A DNA stretch of 6,900 nt, taken from the NCBI GenBank assembly GCA_903927685.1, contig CAIYOB010000723.1:1-6900 (forward strand). The letters are read 5' to 3'. This DNA is from an uncultured Planctomycetaceae bacterium. Its GTDB lineage: Bacteria > Planctomycetota > Planctomycetia > Pirellulales > Pirellulaceae. Made by a program: the position numbers and the translations under genes. How positions within the stretch are numbered: position 1 is the stretch's first letter; each line of letters begins with the position of its first letter. Below the pieces are notes generated by a model. That model saw nothing but the letters and a program-made list of their open reading frames with translations. It did no database searches and was not told the origin of the DNA. This document shows positions 1 to 6,754 of the stretch, in pieces.

Positions 1-434
1 GAAATGGCGTGCATCCGGCTGCCTTCGTCCACCAGCTGCCGGTACAGATCGAGGTTCTGGACGCCGGAAATCTGCCAGCAGTTGACACCCGCGGCCTCGC
101 AGCGCCGCAGCGTCTTGAGGACCTGCTCGGGTGTGTAGTAGCTGCGCATTTCCCGGTTGACGAAATCCGATAAGTGCGACCCGGCGTTGAACGGGTTCGA
201 GCCGCAGATCAGCCGGGACACGCGGACCCGGCCCAGTGGAACTTGCGGCACGGCCGACTGCTCGGCCCCCGAACACGGTGCGGCGCCCAGGTGGGCCATC
301 GTCAGCCCGATCGAGAACGCACCCGCGGCCTTAAGGAACTGACGCCGGTCCGCGTCCGTCGATGCGGACGAGCCGACCGACTCGAACGGGGGTCGCGGAC
401 GGATTCCCATTTCCTGGACTGGGCGAAGGCTCAT
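1..434 (-). CDS. Tat-exported TIM-barrel/aldo-keto-reductase-like protein, 5' fragment cut by the window edge
   Basis: An open frame runs from an ATG at 434 down to base 1 without a stop, giving 144 codons; the 3' end lies outside the window. An AGGAG ribosome site at 445-449, 10 bases upstream, supports this start; a second in-frame Met at residue 9 is possible. Residues 29-35 read DRRQFLK, a twin-arginine signal, followed by a hydrophobic stretch (about 36-52) and a likely cleavage near residue 57 (SGA before EQ), so the folded protein is probably exported by Tat. C54 follows Pro, which argues against a lipobox. The mature start (about 66-122) has a short strand with VSRLICGSNPFN, then SYYTPEQVLKTLRRCEAAGVNCWQ. 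This resembles the first beta-alpha unit of aldo-keto-reductase-like barrels seen in planctomycete proteins. The family call rests on recollection of such N-termini; catalytic residues would lie off the window. It is divergent from the glycan operon and may share its control region. Confidence 0.8.
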   Translation of the reverse strand, partial: MSLRPVQEMGIRPRPPFESVGSSASTDADRRQFLKAAGAFSIGLTMAHLGAAPCSGAEQSAVPQVPLGRVRVSRLICGSNPFNAGSHLSDFVNREMRSYYTPEQVLKTLRRCEAAGVNCWQISGVQNLDLYRQLVDEGSRMHAI

Positions 435-484
435 GACCGTTTTTCTCCTGCCTGGGATACGTGCGTGCTACGAACCACCTCAGT

Positions 485-513
485 AAGATAGGCGGTCACC
501 GCTCGCGATTCAA
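485..513 (-). promoter_or_regulatory. Candidate sigma70-type promoter for the Tat-exported gene
   Basis: Read on the minus strand, TTGAAT (508-513) and TATCTT (485-490) are separated by exactly 17 bases. Each hexamer matches 4 of 6 consensus bases. The predicted transcript would start near 478 and have a leader of about 44 bases containing the AGGAG site. The AT-rich hexamers stand out in a very GC-rich region. The match is moderate and the call is a prediction. Confidence 0.35.
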
Positions 514-521
514 CGTGAATC
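507..521. promoter_or_regulatory. Perfect 15-bp dyad, candidate shared operator
   Basis: GATTCA-ACG-TGAATC is a perfect inverted repeat with 6-bp arms and a 3-bp spacer. It covers the candidate minus-strand -35 and abuts the candidate plus-strand extended -10. A dimeric regulator bound here could block or control both divergent promoters. The repeat is seen directly; its role as an operator is inferred. No regulator gene is present in the window. Confidence 0.45.
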
Positions 522-530
522 TGGTAGAAT
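522..530 (+). promoter_or_regulatory. Candidate extended -10 promoter for the BNR_4/DUF4838 operon
   Basis: TGG-TAGAAT fits the extended -10 pattern TGN-TATAAT with 5 of 6 hexamer matches. No good -35 is seen 16-18 bases upstream, as is common for extended -10 promoters; that space is occupied by the dyad at 507-521. The predicted start is near 537, giving a leader of about 90 bases in which I see nothing else recognisable. Confidence 0.4.
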
Positions 531-620
531 TCGTGGACCACGCCTGTTCCTGAAGTTGCGAGGTTTCACGGTCCCCACCGGCCTCGCGCCCAGTCCATCC
601 AACACTAGCCTACCGCCATC

Positions 621-625
621 GGGAG
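621..625 (+). promoter_or_regulatory. Ribosome binding site that bears on the start of the BNR_4 gene
   Basis: GGGAG lies 3 bases before the first ATG (629) and 6 bases before the adjacent second ATG (632). The spacing favours initiation at 632. The product differs by only one N-terminal Met ahead of the signal peptide. Confidence 0.5.
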
Positions 626-628
626 TTT

Positions 629-1981
629 ATGATGCTCAAGCCTTGGGTCATCCTGCGCTCGCCAGTCTTGTGGATCGCCTTGGGGCTGGTCCTGCTCGGG
701 CCGCACCTCGTGCGGGCGGAGCCGCGGATCCGGCGCGTCGTGGATGTCGCACCCGTCTGGTCCGGACATCCCGTCCGTTTTGCCTTGCTGACCCGCGGCT
801 CGCGGCAGTTCGTCGCGTTTTACGACGCCGAGCGGCAGTTGACGGTCGCCGCCCGGACGTTGGATTCGGACCAGTGGACCTTCCAGCGTCTGCCGTCGCA
901 ACTGGGCTGGGACAGCCACAACTACGTCACGCTGGCCATCGACGGGGCCGGGCAACTGCACCTGAGCGGCAACATGCACTGCGTGCCGTTGGTCTACTTC
1001 CGCACGCAGCGGCCTGACGACATCCTCAGTTTCGAGCGGGTGTCCGCGATGGTGGGGCGGAACGAGCAACGCTGTACGTATCCCCGATTCCTGACGGGAG
1101 CGGCAGGCGAGCTGATTTTCACCTATCGCGACGGCAGCAGCGGCAACGGAGACCAGTATTTCAATGTCTACGATCCGGCGTCTCGGACCTGGCGGCGGCT
1201 GTTGGACGAGCCCCTGTTCACCGGCGAGGGACTGCGGAACGCGTACTTTCACGGCCCGGTACGGGACGCGGCCGGTGTGTTTCATCTGTGCTGGGTGTGG
1301 CGCGACACGCCGGACTGTGCGACGAATCACGACTTGAGCTACGCCCGCAGCCGGGATCTGGTGCATTGGGAGACCAGCGGCGGCGCCGCGCTGCAGCTGC
1401 CGATCTCGCTGGCTCGCGCCGAGATCGTCGATCCGGTTCCCGCCCAGGGCGGGATCATCAACGGGAACACGTTGATCGGGTTCGATGCCCGGGGGCGCGT
1501 CGTGATCAGCTATCACAAGTTCGACGCGGCGGGCAAGACTCAGTTATACAACGCCCGCCGCGAGGAGGCCGGGTGGAAGAGCTACCAGACCAGCGATTGG
1601 GATTATCGCTGGGAGTTTGGCGGCGGCGGCACGATCGGCTTTGAGATCGGCTTCGGCCCCGTGACGGCGGCGGCTGACGGCAGCTTGACCCAGTCCTACC
1701 GCCACGCCCAGCATGGTTCCGGCCGCTGGCGACTTGATCCCGCGACGTTGCGTGCCGTTGGGCCGGCGCCACGCGAGCCCGGGCTGCCGCAGGCGGATCT
1801 GCCGGCGCAGTCCGAGTGGCCCGAATTGCATGGCCAGGCGGCGAGCGATCTGGGCCAGGGCGACGATCCCGACGTGGAATACGTGCTGCGCTGGCAAACG
1901 CTGCCTTCGAATCGCGACCGCCCTCGCGACGGCCCGCTGCCGCCGCCCAGTATGCTCAAGCTCTACGAAATCGAACCATAG
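629..1981 (+). CDS. Secreted BNR_4-family beta-propeller, candidate polysaccharide lyase
   Basis: A 450-residue protein with a signal peptide at about 1-30 (basic/polar start, hydrophobic 12-25, LVRA before EP). The remainder matches the BNR_4 repeat family, a seven-bladed propeller type that includes ulvan lyases of families PL24 and PL25. Motifs in order: DSHNY with H97; LHLSGNMH with H117; CTYPRF with Y151; FTYRDGSSGNGDQY with R167; NAYFHGP (204-210); later HDLSYARS (234-241), IINGN (276-280) and ISYHKFD (293-299). The H97-H117 spacing (20) and Y151-R167 spacing (16) equal those I recall for the PL25 catalytic set H123/H143/Y188/R204, which suggests a lyase rather than a sialidase or plain binding propeller. 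The substrate is unknown, though a uronate-containing glycan is the natural guess. The next gene begins 10 bases downstream, so the two are almost certainly one operon. Family assignment is firm; activity is inferred. Confidence 0.88.
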   Translation: MMLKPWVILRSPVLWIALGLVLLGPHLVRAEPRIRRVVDVAPVWSGHPVRFALLTRGSRQFVAFYDAERQLTVAARTLDSDQWTFQRLPSQLGWDSHNYVTLAIDGAGQLHLSGNMHCVPLVYFRTQRPDDILSFERVSAMVGRNEQRCTYPRFLTGAAGELIFTYRDGSSGNGDQYFNVYDPASRTWRRLLDEPLFTGEGLRNAYFHGPVRDAAGVFHLCWVWRDTPDCATNHDLSYARSRDLVHWETSGGAALQLPISLARAEIVDPVPAQGGIINGNTLIGFDARGRVVISYHKFDAAGKTQLYNARREEAGWKSYQTSDWDYRWEFGGGGTIGFEIGFGPVTAAADGSLTQSYRHAQHGSGRWRLDPATLRAVGPAPREPGLPQADLPAQSEWPELHGQAASDLGQGDDPDVEYVLRWQTLPSNRDRPRDGPLPPPSMLKLYEIEP

Positions 1982-1991
1982 GCGAGCCCCC

Positions 1992-4517
1992 ATGCCATCA
2001 GGAAAGCTGTCCGCCGCGGTGTGTCTTCTGTTCGGAGCCCTGCTTGCCGCGACGGCCCGTGGCGAGTCGGTGCCATTGGCGCGCGACGGCTCGGCCCGGC
2101 AGCCGATCGTGCTGGCCGAGCAGGCTTCCGCGGCGATTCGGCGGTCGGCAGCCACGCTGGCCGAGTATCTCGGACGGATTTCCGGCGCCGAGTTCCCGGT
2201 GACGACCGGCGACGGCAGCCGAGGGATCGCGGTGGGCCTGGCCGCAGACTTTCCCGCCCTGGGACTGGAGGGCGTCTGGCTGCAGCCGGGCTTGTACGAT
2301 CGCGAGCGTTATCGGTTACGTTCGCATGCCGACGGGCTGGTCGTGGTGGGTGCCAGCGAGTTGGCGGTCGAGCACGCCGTCTGGGATCTGTTGTACCGGC
2401 TCGGCTATCGCCAGTTCTTTCCCGGCCCGACGTGGGAAGTCGTCCCCGAAGTCCGCGAGCTGCGGATTGCCGTGGACACGGACCAGGCGCCGGACTATCA
2501 CAGCCGGCGGATTTGGTACGGGTTTGGGCCTTGGGACTACGCCGAGGAGCCGTACCGCCAGTGGTGCAGCCGGAACCGCACGGCGTCCGCGCTGGGCTTG
2601 AGCACCGGCCATGCGTACGGTGGGATCGTGTCGGCCAAGCGGGCCGAATTCGCCCGGCATCCTGAGTATTTCGCCTTGGTCGACGGCCGGCGGCAGAGCG
2701 GGCACGAGAACGCCAAGTTCTGCATCAGCAATCCGGGCCTGCGGCAACTGGTTGTCCAGTACGCGACCGAGTACCTCGACCAGAACGGGGACGCCGACAG
2801 CATCTCGGTCGACCCCAGCGACGGCGGCGGCTGGTGCGAGTGCGAGGCCTGTGCCCGGCTGGGCAGCGTCAGCGACCGGGCCGTGACGCTGGCCAACGAA
2901 GTCGCGGACGCCGTGGCGCCGCGCGGCAAATTGGTGGGCATGTACGCCTACAACTACCACTCGCCGCCGCCGCGGGTCCGGGTTCAGCCGCAGGTGGTGA
3001 TCAGCGTCGCCACGTCGTTCTTGAAAGGCGGCTTGACGGTCGACGAGATCATGGCGGGCTGGTCGGCTCAGGGCGCGACCGTCGGGGTCCGCGAATACTA
3101 CAGCGTCAACACGTGGGACCGCGATCTGCCCGGCCGGGCACGCGGTTCGGACTTGGCCTACCTGGCCAAGTCGATTCCGGAGTTTCATGCCCGGGGCGCC
3201 CGCTTCCTGTCGGCCGAAGCGAGCGACAATTGGGGACCCAACGGATTGGGCTATTACGTCGCCTCGCGGATCCTGTGGGATGTCGACGAGGCGCAGCGCG
3301 TGCCGGAACTGGTCGACGATTTCCTGCACCGCGCGTTCGGTCCCGCTTGGGAACCGATGGCCGAGTTCTACCAACAGCTGGACCGGTCCCGGCCGCACCT
3401 GGTGTTCGACGACCAGCTGGGCCGGATGTACCGGGCGCTGGCCCAAGCCCGGCAGCGCGCGGATCGACGGGACATCCAAGTCCGGCTGGACCAGCTCGTA
3501 CAGTACACGCGGTACGCCGACTTGTACGACCGCTACGCGCAAGCCGAAGGCGTTGCGCGGCAAGCGGCCTTCGAGGCCCTGATCCGGCATGCCTACCGGA
3601 TGCGGACCACGATGCTGGTCCATGCCAAGGCGTTGTACCGTGATTTGGTCGGGCGGGATAAACGCGTGGCCATCCCGGAGGAGGCGCGGTGGAACGTCCC
3701 GGAGGGCCGCAACCCGTGGAAGTCCAGCGAGCCGTTTTCCCGGGACGAGTTGGCCGGCTTCCTGGACCAGGGGATCGCCTCGCGCTCCCTGGCGGAAATG
3801 GACTTTGCCCCCGTGGCGTTCAGCGAGGACTTGACGCCCGCCAAGCCGCTGTGCCTGCCCGCCGTGCCGCCTGGCGAAATCGGCGCGGGCCGAGGCGAGC
3901 AGACGTACTTCGCTTGGATCGACGATCCGCCGAGGCCGCTGGAGTTGCAGATTACGGGCGGCCTGATCGCCCACTATCGCGACCGCGGCAATGTCCGCAT
4001 CGAGCTGTGGAGAATCGGAGGCGCGAGTGAGACCGGCGAGCGGGAGACGATGGTGGCCCAGGATGCCAGCGTGCCTCCCGACGGCCGGGAGCACACCGTG
4101 CGACTGGCCGCGCGGGAACGCGGACTGCACAAGATCGTCATTAACGACGGCAGTGACATGACCCGCGTCACCTGGGCGGCGGGCACGCCGATTACATTGC
4201 GGTCCGGCCTGGACCAGCCGCTGAACTTGAGCGGCCGCTGGACGTTGTACTTCTATGTCCCGCGCGGCGCCCCGGTGGTCGGCCTGTTCGGCGGCGGGGC
4301 GGGGCAAGTCGTCGACGCGGACGGCAAACCGGCGTTGCGCCTGGACGACCGCAAGCTGGGCTACTATAGCGTCCCCGTCGCCGCGGGTCAGGACGGCAGA
4401 CTGTGGAAGATTCAAAACGCTGGCGGCGCCGTGCGGCTGCTGACCGTCCCCCCGTACCTGGCCCGCAGCGGCGACGAGTTGCTGTTGCCCCGCGAGACCG
4501 TCGTCCCTGGCGATTAG
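1992..4517 (+). CDS. Secreted DUF4838 protein (alpha-glucuronidase-like barrel) with beta-rich C-terminus
   Basis: An 841-residue protein. The ATG at 1992 is chosen because it is followed by a signal peptide (about 1-24, hydrophobic 8-21), and an AGGCGAG ribosome site (1980-1986) overlaps the stop of the previous gene, suggesting translational coupling. The open frame extends further upstream but only inside the BNR_4 gene. Residues about 30-165 form the small alpha/beta domain typical of GH67/GH20-like enzymes, with DGLVVVGAS (114-122) and LGYRQFFPGPTWE (137-149). Residues about 170-450 are the DUF4838 barrel: RNR (194-196), H207, then D274-P-S-D277-G-G-G with WCECEAC (281-287), and AEASDNWGPNG (408-418) with E409. 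The acids D274, D277 and E409 are plausible active-site residues, but this is inference. Residues 450-600 are largely helical. From about 635 to 835 there are two beta-rich, jelly-roll-like modules, possibly for carbohydrate binding. It probably removes or binds a uronic acid or amino sugar from fragments made by the BNR_4 partner. DUF4838 has no settled activity that I can name. Confidence 0.88.
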   Translation: MPSGKLSAAVCLLFGALLAATARGESVPLARDGSARQPIVLAEQASAAIRRSAATLAEYLGRISGAEFPVTTGDGSRGIAVGLAADFPALGLEGVWLQPGLYDRERYRLRSHADGLVVVGASELAVEHAVWDLLYRLGYRQFFPGPTWEVVPEVRELRIAVDTDQAPDYHSRRIWYGFGPWDYAEEPYRQWCSRNRTASALGLSTGHAYGGIVSAKRAEFARHPEYFALVDGRRQSGHENAKFCISNPGLRQLVVQYATEYLDQNGDADSISVDPSDGGGWCECEACARLGSVSDRAVTLANEVADAVAPRGKLVGMYAYNYHSPPPRVRVQPQVVISVATSFLKGGLTVDEIMAGWSAQGATVGVREYYSVNTWDRDLPGRARGSDLAYLAKSIPEFHARGARFLSAEASDNWGPNGLGYYVASRILWDVDEAQRVPELVDDFLHRAFGPAWEPMAEFYQQLDRSRPHLVFDDQLGRMYRALAQARQRADRRDIQVRLDQLVQYTRYADLYDRYAQAEGVARQAAFEALIRHAYRMRTTMLVHAKALYRDLVGRDKRVAIPEEARWNVPEGRNPWKSSEPFSRDELAGFLDQGIASRSLAEMDFAPVAFSEDLTPAKPLCLPAVPPGEIGAGRGEQTYFAWIDDPPRPLELQITGGLIAHYRDRGNVRIELWRIGGASETGERETMVAQDASVPPDGREHTVRLAARERGLHKIVINDGSDMTRVTWAAGTPITLRSGLDQPLNLSGRWTLYFYVPRGAPVVGLFGGGAGQVVDADGKPALRLDDRKLGYYSVPVAAGQDGRLWKIQNAGGAVRLLTVPPYLARSGDELLLPRETVVPGD

Positions 4518-4526
4518 GTCCGCGTT

Positions 4527-4589
4527 GGGTCTTCAAGGCCCTGGTCAGCCCCCGCTGACACCCGCCGGGTTGCCGCAGGGTGTCCGGGG
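4527..4589. terminator. Convergent gap with two hairpins, candidate bidirectional terminator
   Basis: The 72-base gap between the DUF4838 stop (4517) and the end of the minus-strand gene (4590) holds two hairpins. The small one (4527-4541) has a 6-bp stem with one G-U pair and a 3-base loop. The larger one (4550-4589) pairs GACACCC (4557-4563) with GGGTGTC (4578-4584) around a 14-base loop. After a small internal loop it adds four G-C pairs (4550-4553 with 4586-4589). Neither is followed by a T-run on either strand, so this is not a classic intrinsic terminator. The position between converging genes is the main support. Confidence 0.4.
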
Positions 4590-6662
4590 TCAGCTCGCCA
4601 CGACCAGCACGTAGGCTCCGATCAGCCAGTAATACAGAGAAAACGACGCCACGGCCCAGAGGAAGACGGCCGCGGGCGAGCGAGTTCCCGAGAGTTTCCA
4701 GGCCGCCGGAATGGCCACGGGCCAGGACGGGATGAAGCCCATCAGGAACACCCACGACGTGGCCAGATCGAGCACGCGGCAGAAGTGAAAGTACGCCAGG
4801 CACACGGCGAGAAAAGCCAAGGCCGCGCCGGCGGCTCGCCAGCCGGGCGGGCTTCGTTCACCCTTTGGCCGTGTGCCCAGGATCGCCATCAACGCCACCT
4901 GGTGCGCTACATACAACGAGACCGGCCAGACCAGCACGAACCCGCTCGCCAGCGAATTGGCCCACGGAGTGAGCGCGATCCCGGCGATGAAGACGCCACC
5001 CCAGAAACCCGCCTGGCTGATGCGGGTGGGAATTGCCGCGTGTGACCAGCGACCGCCCAACGCGACGATCCACGCCAGGGCCCAGGCCGGCAGCATTGCG
5101 CCCAGTACGGACCAGGCGTACCAACGCACCAGTTCCTGCCCCGTCGGCCAATCGGCCGGAAACGGCCGCTCGGCGCCGCCGATCAGCCACGTCCAACTCC
5201 AGGCGTTTGCCCGGGGCAGGTCGCCGGCAGCAGTGGCGACCGTCTCGGCAGGCAACTCCGCCGGATCGCCCAGGTACAGGCAAGCGGCTCGCGTCGGGCT
5301 GCGGACGTACAAACGCTTTCGCTGCAGCGCGGGCGACGTCCAGCAGACCTCGCCGCCGAACACTTGAACCCGCCCCAATTCCTCGTACCTCGCGGGCGTT
5401 GCGCGGACGAGTAAGACCTCTCCCAGGTCGTTGAACAGGATCAGTTTGCCGTCGGCATGGATCACGCTCGCCTGGCCCGTCCGGTCCGTGGACCAAAGGA
5501 CCTTGCCCGTCGCCGGGTCGAGACAGCGGAACTCGCCGCGCGACGCGCGGCGGGCCTTGGACTGGATGTCGAATAAGTCGAAGCCGTAAACCCGCCCCCC
5601 GACCAGGACGCTGGACGCCACATCGTTCGACAGCTGCGGGAAATGCCGGATCCGGCGTGCCGTCACGGCGCCCGTCTCCGGCGACTGGCCGCCCGCAGCC
5701 AGCTCGGTCTGCGACGAGCTCGACTGCAGCTCGTACCAGTCGGCCCCGGCGCGGAACGGATAGGCCAGCAGCAGGTTGGGCTCGTCGTACAGCGGCATGG
5801 CGGCATGTTCGTCGTAACCGGTCGATACGGGCTGATGCCACAGCCAGCGCCCGGTCGCCGCGTCCAGCACCGCCACATCGTTTTGCAGAAACGCGACCAG
5901 CAACCGGCGCCCGCGGAGCGTGATGGGCAGCGCGCCGCAGTAGCTGGCCGGCCGATCGCCGGAAGCCCAGATCGTCGAGCCGTCCCGGACGTCCAGGGCC
6001 ACCATGCTGGCTCCGGCACCGCCGACCGGCAGCAACACCTTGCCGGCTTCGACCGTTGGGGACGCCGAATAACCGAAATCGGTGCCCTGGCCGCGAAACG
6101 CCGTCGTGACGTTGCGGGACCACAGCAGCCGGCCATCCCGCGCGTCCAGGCAGCCGATCAGGCCGTCGGGCGCGGCAAAGACCACGCGGCCGTCGAACCA
6201 GGTCGGCGTCGCCCGCGGCCCCGGGTACATCCCGGCTGCATCGTAAGGCCAGCCGTAGCGGTACTCCCACACCGGATCGCCGCTGTCCGCGTCCAGGCAC
6301 AGCACGGACTGGTAGTAGGCGGTCTGACGCTGGGTGAACACCCGCCGCCCGACCGCCGCGAAACCCGAGTAGCCCGTGCCTACCTCGCGCAACCACAGCA
6401 GCGGCGGCCCGCGCTGCGGCCAGGCCTCGAGCAGGCCGGTTTCGGGCGAACGCGAATCGTACTGGGGCCCACGCAGATGAGGCCAGCCGACGGAGTCAAC
6501 CGGATCGTCAGCCGGGGCATGACTCGCAGTCGTCGGGCGGGCCGAGCCGACAACCAGCGACCGCCAGTCGGTCAGCAGCAGCAACGCCAACAGCGCGATC
6601 CCGCCCCACACGAAGACGCGGAGCGCGAGAGCGTTGACGAACCGTTGGAAAAGCACGGACAT
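4590..6662 (-). CDS. Membrane-anchored PQQ-like (BamB-type) beta-propeller with six C-terminal transmembrane helices
   Basis: A 690-residue protein starting at the ATG at 6662; an AGAGG site at 6672-6676, 9 bases upstream, supports this. A single N-terminal membrane segment (about 17-31, basic residues before it) is followed by a periplasmic propeller (about 58-480). The domain opens with WPHLRGPQYDSRSPETG (60-76) and GTGYSGFAAVG (95-105). Five clear PQQ-like blade motifs (A/C-x-D-x-x-x-G-x-x-x-W) follow at about 121-132, 170-181, 221-232, 264-275 and 379-390. Six hydrophobic helices end the protein: about 511-535, 551-571, 574-596, 610-629, 635-654 and 664-688. The three loops expected in the cytoplasm (536-550, 597-609, 655-662) carry Arg/Lys, which fits the positive-inside rule. 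The blade motifs are structural; I see no evidence for bound PQQ or dehydrogenase activity. Planctomycetes carry many such BamB-like propellers of unknown role, possibly in sensing, envelope scaffolding or electron transfer. It converges on the glycan operon and need not be functionally linked to it. Confidence 0.85.
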   Translation of the reverse strand: MSVLFQRFVNALALRVFVWGGIALLALLLLTDWRSLVVGSARPTTASHAPADDPVDSVGWPHLRGPQYDSRSPETGLLEAWPQRGPPLLWLREVGTGYSGFAAVGRRVFTQRQTAYYQSVLCLDADSGDPVWEYRYGWPYDAAGMYPGPRATPTWFDGRVVFAAPDGLIGCLDARDGRLLWSRNVTTAFRGQGTDFGYSASPTVEAGKVLLPVGGAGASMVALDVRDGSTIWASGDRPASYCGALPITLRGRRLLVAFLQNDVAVLDAATGRWLWHQPVSTGYDEHAAMPLYDEPNLLLAYPFRAGADWYELQSSSSQTELAAGGQSPETGAVTARRIRHFPQLSNDVASSVLVGGRVYGFDLFDIQSKARRASRGEFRCLDPATGKVLWSTDRTGQASVIHADGKLILFNDLGEVLLVRATPARYEELGRVQVFGGEVCWTSPALQRKRLYVRSPTRAACLYLGDPAELPAETVATAAGDLPRANAWSWTWLIGGAERPFPADWPTGQELVRWYAWSVLGAMLPAWALAWIVALGGRWSHAAIPTRISQAGFWGGVFIAGIALTPWANSLASGFVLVWPVSLYVAHQVALMAILGTRPKGERSPPGWRAAGAALAFLAVCLAYFHFCRVLDLATSWVFLMGFIPSWPVAIPAAWKLSGTRSPAAVFLWAVASFSLYYWLIGAYVLVVAS

Positions 6663-6754
6663 GCGCGAGCGCCTCTGGGATCAGAAACCGCCTCAGCCGA
6701 TCGTAACGAGAACCGCGTCCCAAGGCAACGCCGCGGCCAGAATGGGGTGGCGGC

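Noticed and set aside
184..196. C54 of the left-edge protein as a lipoprotein lipobox Cys, which would give a Tat lipoprotein
   Set aside because: The residue before the Cys is Pro, which lipoboxes do not tolerate at that position. A standard cleavage a few residues later fits better.
556..1017. A TTG-started plus-strand open frame beginning in the leader of the BNR_4 gene
   Set aside because: It has no ribosome site and mostly overlaps the BNR_4 gene in another frame, with no recognisable content.
605..1516. A 303-codon antisense open frame opposite the BNR_4 gene
   Set aside because: It overlaps a gene with clear family motifs, and its translation looks like low-complexity Arg/Pro/Ala-rich shadow sequence.
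1713..1991. Upstream extension of the DUF4838 reading frame
   Set aside because: It lies wholly within the 3' part of the BNR_4 gene plus the 10-base gap, translates to Arg/Cys-rich sequence, and would bury the signal peptide starting at 1992.
2316..4415. A 699-codon antisense open frame opposite the DUF4838 gene
   Set aside because: It is a by-product of GC-rich codon use. It has no signal peptide, motif or recognisable domain, while the plus-strand frame has a signal peptide, coupled ribosome site and family motifs.
5280..6299. The propeller as a PQQ-dependent alcohol or sugar dehydrogenase
   Set aside because: Only structural blade motifs are visible. The protein does not show the adjacent-Cys pair or other cofactor-binding residues expected of quinoprotein dehydrogenases.
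4858..6396. A 512-codon open frame on the same strand as the membrane propeller gene but in another frame
   Set aside because: The overlapping frame carries the five blade motifs and transmembrane helices. This one is rich in Arg/Gly/Pro without any motif.
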